DNA from: Mesorhizobium sp. ES1-4
GTDB taxonomy: Bacteria; Pseudomonadota; Alphaproteobacteria; Rhizobiales; Rhizobiaceae
DNA: 64,000 bases
Direction of reading: 5' to 3'
Assembly: GCF_020164745.1 (NCBI RefSeq)
Contig: NZ_JAIUGV010000002.1
Span: forward strand, 1-64,000
This document shows positions 61,011 to 64,000 of this stretch, piece by piece; the first letter of the stretch is position 1; each line of letters starts with the position of its first letter. A model generated the notes under the pieces. It was not told where the DNA came from. It did not search any database and worked only from the letters and a program-made list of their open reading frames with translations. Position numbers and translations under genes: made by a program.

Positions 61011-61749
61011 GGCCAAGCGGTCCGGCGCGAAGGCGCAGATTGCCGGCAGTTCGCGGGCAAAGCGCGAGGCGGTCCAACCTTCCCTCTGGGACCGCCTCGT
61101 CAACGATCTGCCGGGCCTGACTTCGGAGATCGACGGGCTGCGCCGGCTGTTGCAGGAAGAACTCGGCGCCGAGCGCGTCGAGGAACTTCTTGCCGGCAGC
61201 GCGCGCGGCATCGATGCCGATGCGGAACTGACGGCCGAGCAGAAGCGCCGTCTGCACCGGCTGGTCTTCCAGAGCGAGCATCGCGCCGAGATCGAAAGCC
61301 GCGGTGTGGTGGTTTCGGCGCGCGTGCTCCGGGAAGCCGTCCGGCGTGACATCGAGGCCCTGTTCAACACCGAGCGCTTCGAATCCGTTCCGATGCTTTC
61401 CGATGCCGAGCACGAACAGCCCCTGGAGGAACTGCCCTCGCTCGCCGACTTTCCGGAAGTGCGCCGCAGTGTCGTCAATTATGGGGTGCCGTCCTTCTCG
61501 GGCCGTTCGTCGCGGGACTTCGATCGCGACACGCTGGCGCGCGAGATCCGCGCGGTGCTCGCCACTTTCGAGCCGCGCCTCAAGGAGAGCGCCACGACCG
61601 TCAACGTTACCCTCGGCGACAAGACCGTCGGTCTCAAGATCGAGATCGACGCCGTTCTGATCATGACGCCGACGCCCGAACGCATGCGGCTGCGCACCAC
61701 GATCAATCTCGACAACGGCCTGGCACGAACCGAATTCAGGGAGACCTGA
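60997..61749 (+). CDS. tssE: T6SS baseplate protein TssE, long form
   Basis: 250 aa, longer than the usual 130-180. The gp25-like core is C-terminal: SFSGRSSRDFDRDTLAREIR to TPERMRLRTTINLDNGLART. The N-terminal 100 residues (LWDRLVNDLPGLTSEIDGLR) include the PSLWDRL-type start of TssE followed by an extra helical segment. The ATG at 60997 overlaps the hcp end by 14 nt. Confidence 0.9.
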   Translation: MSASEAKRSGAKAQIAGSSRAKREAVQPSLWDRLVNDLPGLTSEIDGLRRLLQEELGAERVEELLAGSARGIDADAELTAEQKRRLHRLVFQSEHRAEIESRGVVVSARVLREAVRRDIEALFNTERFESVPMLSDAEHEQPLEELPSLADFPEVRRSVVNYGVPSFSGRSSRDFDRDTLAREIRAVLATFEPRLKESATTVNVTLGDKTVGLKIEIDAVLIMTPTPERMRLRTTINLDNGLARTEFRET

Positions 61750-61750
61750 G

Positions 61751-63625
61751 ATGGATCGGGTCTTCGTGGAATACTACGAAGAGGAACTGACCCATATCCG
61801 GGCGCTGGCCGCGGAATTCGCCGACATGCATCCGGCGGTCGCCCGCAATCTTTCCCTCGACACCGTTCCCTGCCCCGACCCCTATGTCGAGCGGCTGCTT
61901 GACGGCGTGGCTTTCCTGGCGGCACGCACGCGGCTGAAGGTCGATGCGGAGCGCTCGCGCTTCTCGCGCGCCGTGCTCGATGTGCTTTATCCGGATCTGG
62001 TCACGCCCGCGCCGGCAACGGCGATGGCGGTGCTGAAACCCGGCCAGCAGGTGCAGTCGATGATTGCCGGCCATGCCGTCGCGCGCGGCACGCGGCTCGT
62101 CTCCAGCCTGCATCCAGGCCTTTCGACGCGCTGCACCTTCACCACGGCGCAGGAGGTCACGCTGTGGCCGATCGCGATCACTTCCGTGAGTTATTTTCAG
62201 GACCGCAGCGGTCTGGCGTCCGCGGGCATCACGCCGGTCGGCGGCGTGCGCGGCGAAGCAGCACTTCGCGTCACGCTCGGGCGTGCCGGAAAGGGCAAGC
62301 TTGGCGAACTCGCACTCGACCGGCTCGACCTCTATTTCGCGGGACGCAGCAAGGCGCCGCTGCTTTTCGACGCAATCTTCGGCGCCTGCTCGGCCGTCGC
62401 CGCACGCCCCGAAGGTAAGGCCAATCCACTCTCGGCCCTGCCTGAACACGAAATGGTCGGCATCCGCGACGACGAGGCCCTGATGCCCCGTACCCGTCCG
62501 ACGTTCGAAGGCTACCGGTTGTTGCGCGAATATTTCATGATCCCCGAGCGGTTCCACTATGTGCGCGTATCCGGACTGCAACCGGTCGTGCGTAAATGCG
62601 AAGCGGGGATCGAGATCATCTTCCTGTTCCGCCGCCCGGTACCTGAGATGGCCGATGTGACACCGGCCGACTTCGAGCTGTTCGTGACACCGATCATCAA
62701 TCTCTTCGAACGGGAGTGCAACGTCGTCGAGATCGACCCGCGCAAGACGCGGCAGGTCGTGCATGCCGACCGCACCCGGGCGCGAGACTTCGAGATCTAC
62801 CGGGTCACCCGGGTCGAGGATGCCGACAGCGAAGGCAACGACGCCCAGATCCCCGAGCTCTTCAGCCTTGGGCAGAACCGCGGCAGCGGCTGGGTCTTTT
62901 CGACCGAACGACGGCCGCGCAGGGCTAGCGAGGACGAGCGGCGCGAAGGCCTGACCCGCACCTCGTACACCGGGGACGATGTGTTTCTGGCGGTCTCGCG
63001 TCCGGCCACAAACGCGGCGAACCGACCGCTCAAACGCCTCGACATCATGGCGCTTTGCACCAACCGCGATCTGCCGATCCTGGACGACACGCCCGCCTTG
63101 ACACTGGAGACGGCGGATCCGGTCGAAGCCGTCCGGCTTCTTGGCGCGTTGCGGCCGCCGCAACCGGCAATTCCGGCCTCGCTGCCGGCGGGCGCGGAAG
63201 GCGAGTCCCGGGCCGACAATCTCGCCTGGCGGCTGGTGGCGCAGCTGGCGCTCAATTTCCTGAGCCTCGCCAAGGAGGGGCGTGGCGTCGAACCGCTGCA
63301 CGCACTGCTCGATCTCTATGCCGAGCGAGGCGACCCGAGCCTCGCGCGCAATGTTCATTCCATCGTTCGCATCGACTCTCGCCCGGTCATCGAACGGCTG
63401 CACATCGATGGGCCGATGTGTTTCGGACGCGGCACGGAAGTGACCCTGCATGTCGACCAGTCGGTGCTGGCGGGGCAGAGCACGCTGCTGCTTTCGGCTT
63501 TGCTCTCGCGATTGTTTGCCCGCCACGCCGGAATTAACGGCCTCGTGCGAACCCGCACGCGGCTGCTGCAGAAGCAGGAGGATGTGCCATGGCCGATGAC
63601 GCCCGGCAATCGCTACCTGATCTAG
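61751..63625 (+). CDS. tssF: T6SS baseplate protein TssF
   Basis: 624 aa, full length. FVEYYEEELTHIRALAAEFA at the N-terminus, RLKVDAERSRFSRAVLDVLY, GYRLLREYFMIPERFHYVRV and ERECNVVEIDPRKTRQVVHA are standard TssF/ImpG/VasA features. It forms the baseplate wedge with TssG, whose gene overlaps its end by 37 nt. Confidence 0.96.
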   Translation: MDRVFVEYYEEELTHIRALAAEFADMHPAVARNLSLDTVPCPDPYVERLLDGVAFLAARTRLKVDAERSRFSRAVLDVLYPDLVTPAPATAMAVLKPGQQVQSMIAGHAVARGTRLVSSLHPGLSTRCTFTTAQEVTLWPIAITSVSYFQDRSGLASAGITPVGGVRGEAALRVTLGRAGKGKLGELALDRLDLYFAGRSKAPLLFDAIFGACSAVAARPEGKANPLSALPEHEMVGIRDDEALMPRTRPTFEGYRLLREYFMIPERFHYVRVSGLQPVVRKCEAGIEIIFLFRRPVPEMADVTPADFELFVTPIINLFERECNVVEIDPRKTRQVVHADRTRARDFEIYRVTRVEDADSEGNDAQIPELFSLGQNRGSGWVFSTERRPRRASEDERREGLTRTSYTGDDVFLAVSRPATNAANRPLKRLDIMALCTNRDLPILDDTPALTLETADPVEAVRLLGALRPPQPAIPASLPAGAEGESRADNLAWRLVAQLALNFLSLAKEGRGVEPLHALLDLYAERGDPSLARNVHSIVRIDSRPVIERLHIDGPMCFGRGTEVTLHVDQSVLAGQSTLLLSALLSRLFARHAGINGLVRTRTRLLQKQEDVPWPMTPGNRYLI

Positions 63626-64000
63626 CGCGACCCGCCCCAACCGAAACCCAGACGCTGTCGGAGAGCTACGACTTCTTCGAACTGCTGCGCCGGCTGGAGC
63701 AGCGGCGCGGACTTTTCGGCTATTCCGGCACGGCCGACCGCGAGCCGGCCAGGCTCGGCCAGCATGTGCGGCTCGCCTTCTCCGCCAGGGACGTGGTCAA
63801 ATTCCAGGAGGCCAGGGACAAGACGCCGGCGCGGGTGACGGTCGCCAATCTCGGCCTGCTCGGCCCTGAAGGACCGATGCCGCTGCATCTGACGCGCTGG
63901 GTGCTCGATCGTCTGTCGCAGCGCTGGTTCACCGGCGCCGAGGCGGAGCAGACCAGTGACACGACCTTCGTCGACTTCGTCAACATCCTGCAGCACCGCA
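63589..64000 (+). CDS. tssG: T6SS baseplate protein TssG, N-terminal part
   Basis: First 137 codons; the rest lies beyond the window (family length about 330-360 aa). SYDFFELLRRLEQRRGLFGY and NLGLLGPEGPMPLHLTRWVL are TssG/ImpH signatures. The ATG at 63589 lies inside the end of tssF in another frame, giving tight coupling of two proteins that work as a complex. Confidence 0.93.
   Translation, partial: MADDARQSLPDLARPAPTETQTLSESYDFFELLRRLEQRRGLFGYSGTADREPARLGQHVRLAFSARDVVKFQEARDKTPARVTVANLGLLGPEGPMPLHLTRWVLDRLSQRWFTGAEAEQTSDTTFVDFVNILQHR

Overview
The window looks like the chromosome of a Rhizobiales alphaproteobacterium, most likely Mesorhizobium or a close relative. The sequence is GC-rich. 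It carries the ctrA/sciP/chpT/eipA cell-cycle neighbourhood, a fused trpE(G) behind a Trp-codon leader peptide, a NolR-like ArsR regulator and a rhizobial-type type VI secretion (T6SS) cluster. The genus is inferred from gene content and protein similarity as I recall it; no database was searched.

Layout. 1-11 kb: 3' part of fhs, a cysteine hydrolase divergent from a GlxA-type regulator, an acetyltransferase remnant, a flavin disulfide oxidoreductase, an MFS exporter, an M14-like deacylase, trpL-trpE(G) and a CDF cation exporter. 11-16 kb: vapBC, a duplicated-domain secreted protein, a DsrE-like Tat protein, an SDR, a monooxygenase, a solitary Phd-type antitoxin and an AbrB-type membrane protein. 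16-23 kb: an ATP-grasp/esterase operon, leuA with a leucine-rich leader, a TPR membrane regulator and a hydrolase. 23-31.6 kb: a small membrane protein behind a perfect CtrA box, a phosphoesterase, a Nudix enzyme, a glutathionyl-hydroquinone reductase-like protein, GNAT, SDR and HugZ-like proteins, a NolR-like regulator, an rRNA/tRNA methyltransferase and a coiled-coil membrane protein. 31.7-36.2 kb: eipA, chpT, a CheY-like receiver, ctrA, a fliJ-like gene and sciP. 36.5-38.9 kb: mnmA, a Gfo/Idh/MocA oxidoreductase and tRNA-Met(CAU).

38974-48078 is a 9.1-kb integrative element. A 15-bp direct repeat, made from the 3' end of tRNA-Met, bounds it exactly. It encodes a P4-type integrase, a VapE-like replication ATPase, an iteron array resembling a satellite-phage origin, small and large terminase subunits, a reverse-strand cargo block with an ADP-ribosyltransferase-fold candidate behind a small gene, a MerR-like candidate regulator, and only the N-terminal half of a lambda-type portal. 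A shared TTCAC-N7-GTGAA palindrome occurs at its left end, before vapE and (in two copies, one imperfect) at its divergent cargo promoter. This is the most novel-looking part of the window: a satellite-like element or reduced prophage with its own origin and apparently its own regulon.

48-51 kb: an IS3 scar, three TadE/TadG-type pseudopilin genes without the rest of a tad locus, and a frameshifted PAP2 phosphatase. 51-54.1 kb: a small secreted protein, a secreted alpha/beta hydrolase and a winged-helix/TPR regulator. 54.1-64 kb: T6SS genes, with tssH (clpV) divergent from tssA-tssB-tssC-hcp-tssE-tssF-tssG; tssG runs off the end.

Start codons were chosen from ribosome-binding sites, overlaps and family alignment as remembered, and several are uncertain. 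Long antisense frames opposite real genes were left out as composition artefacts.
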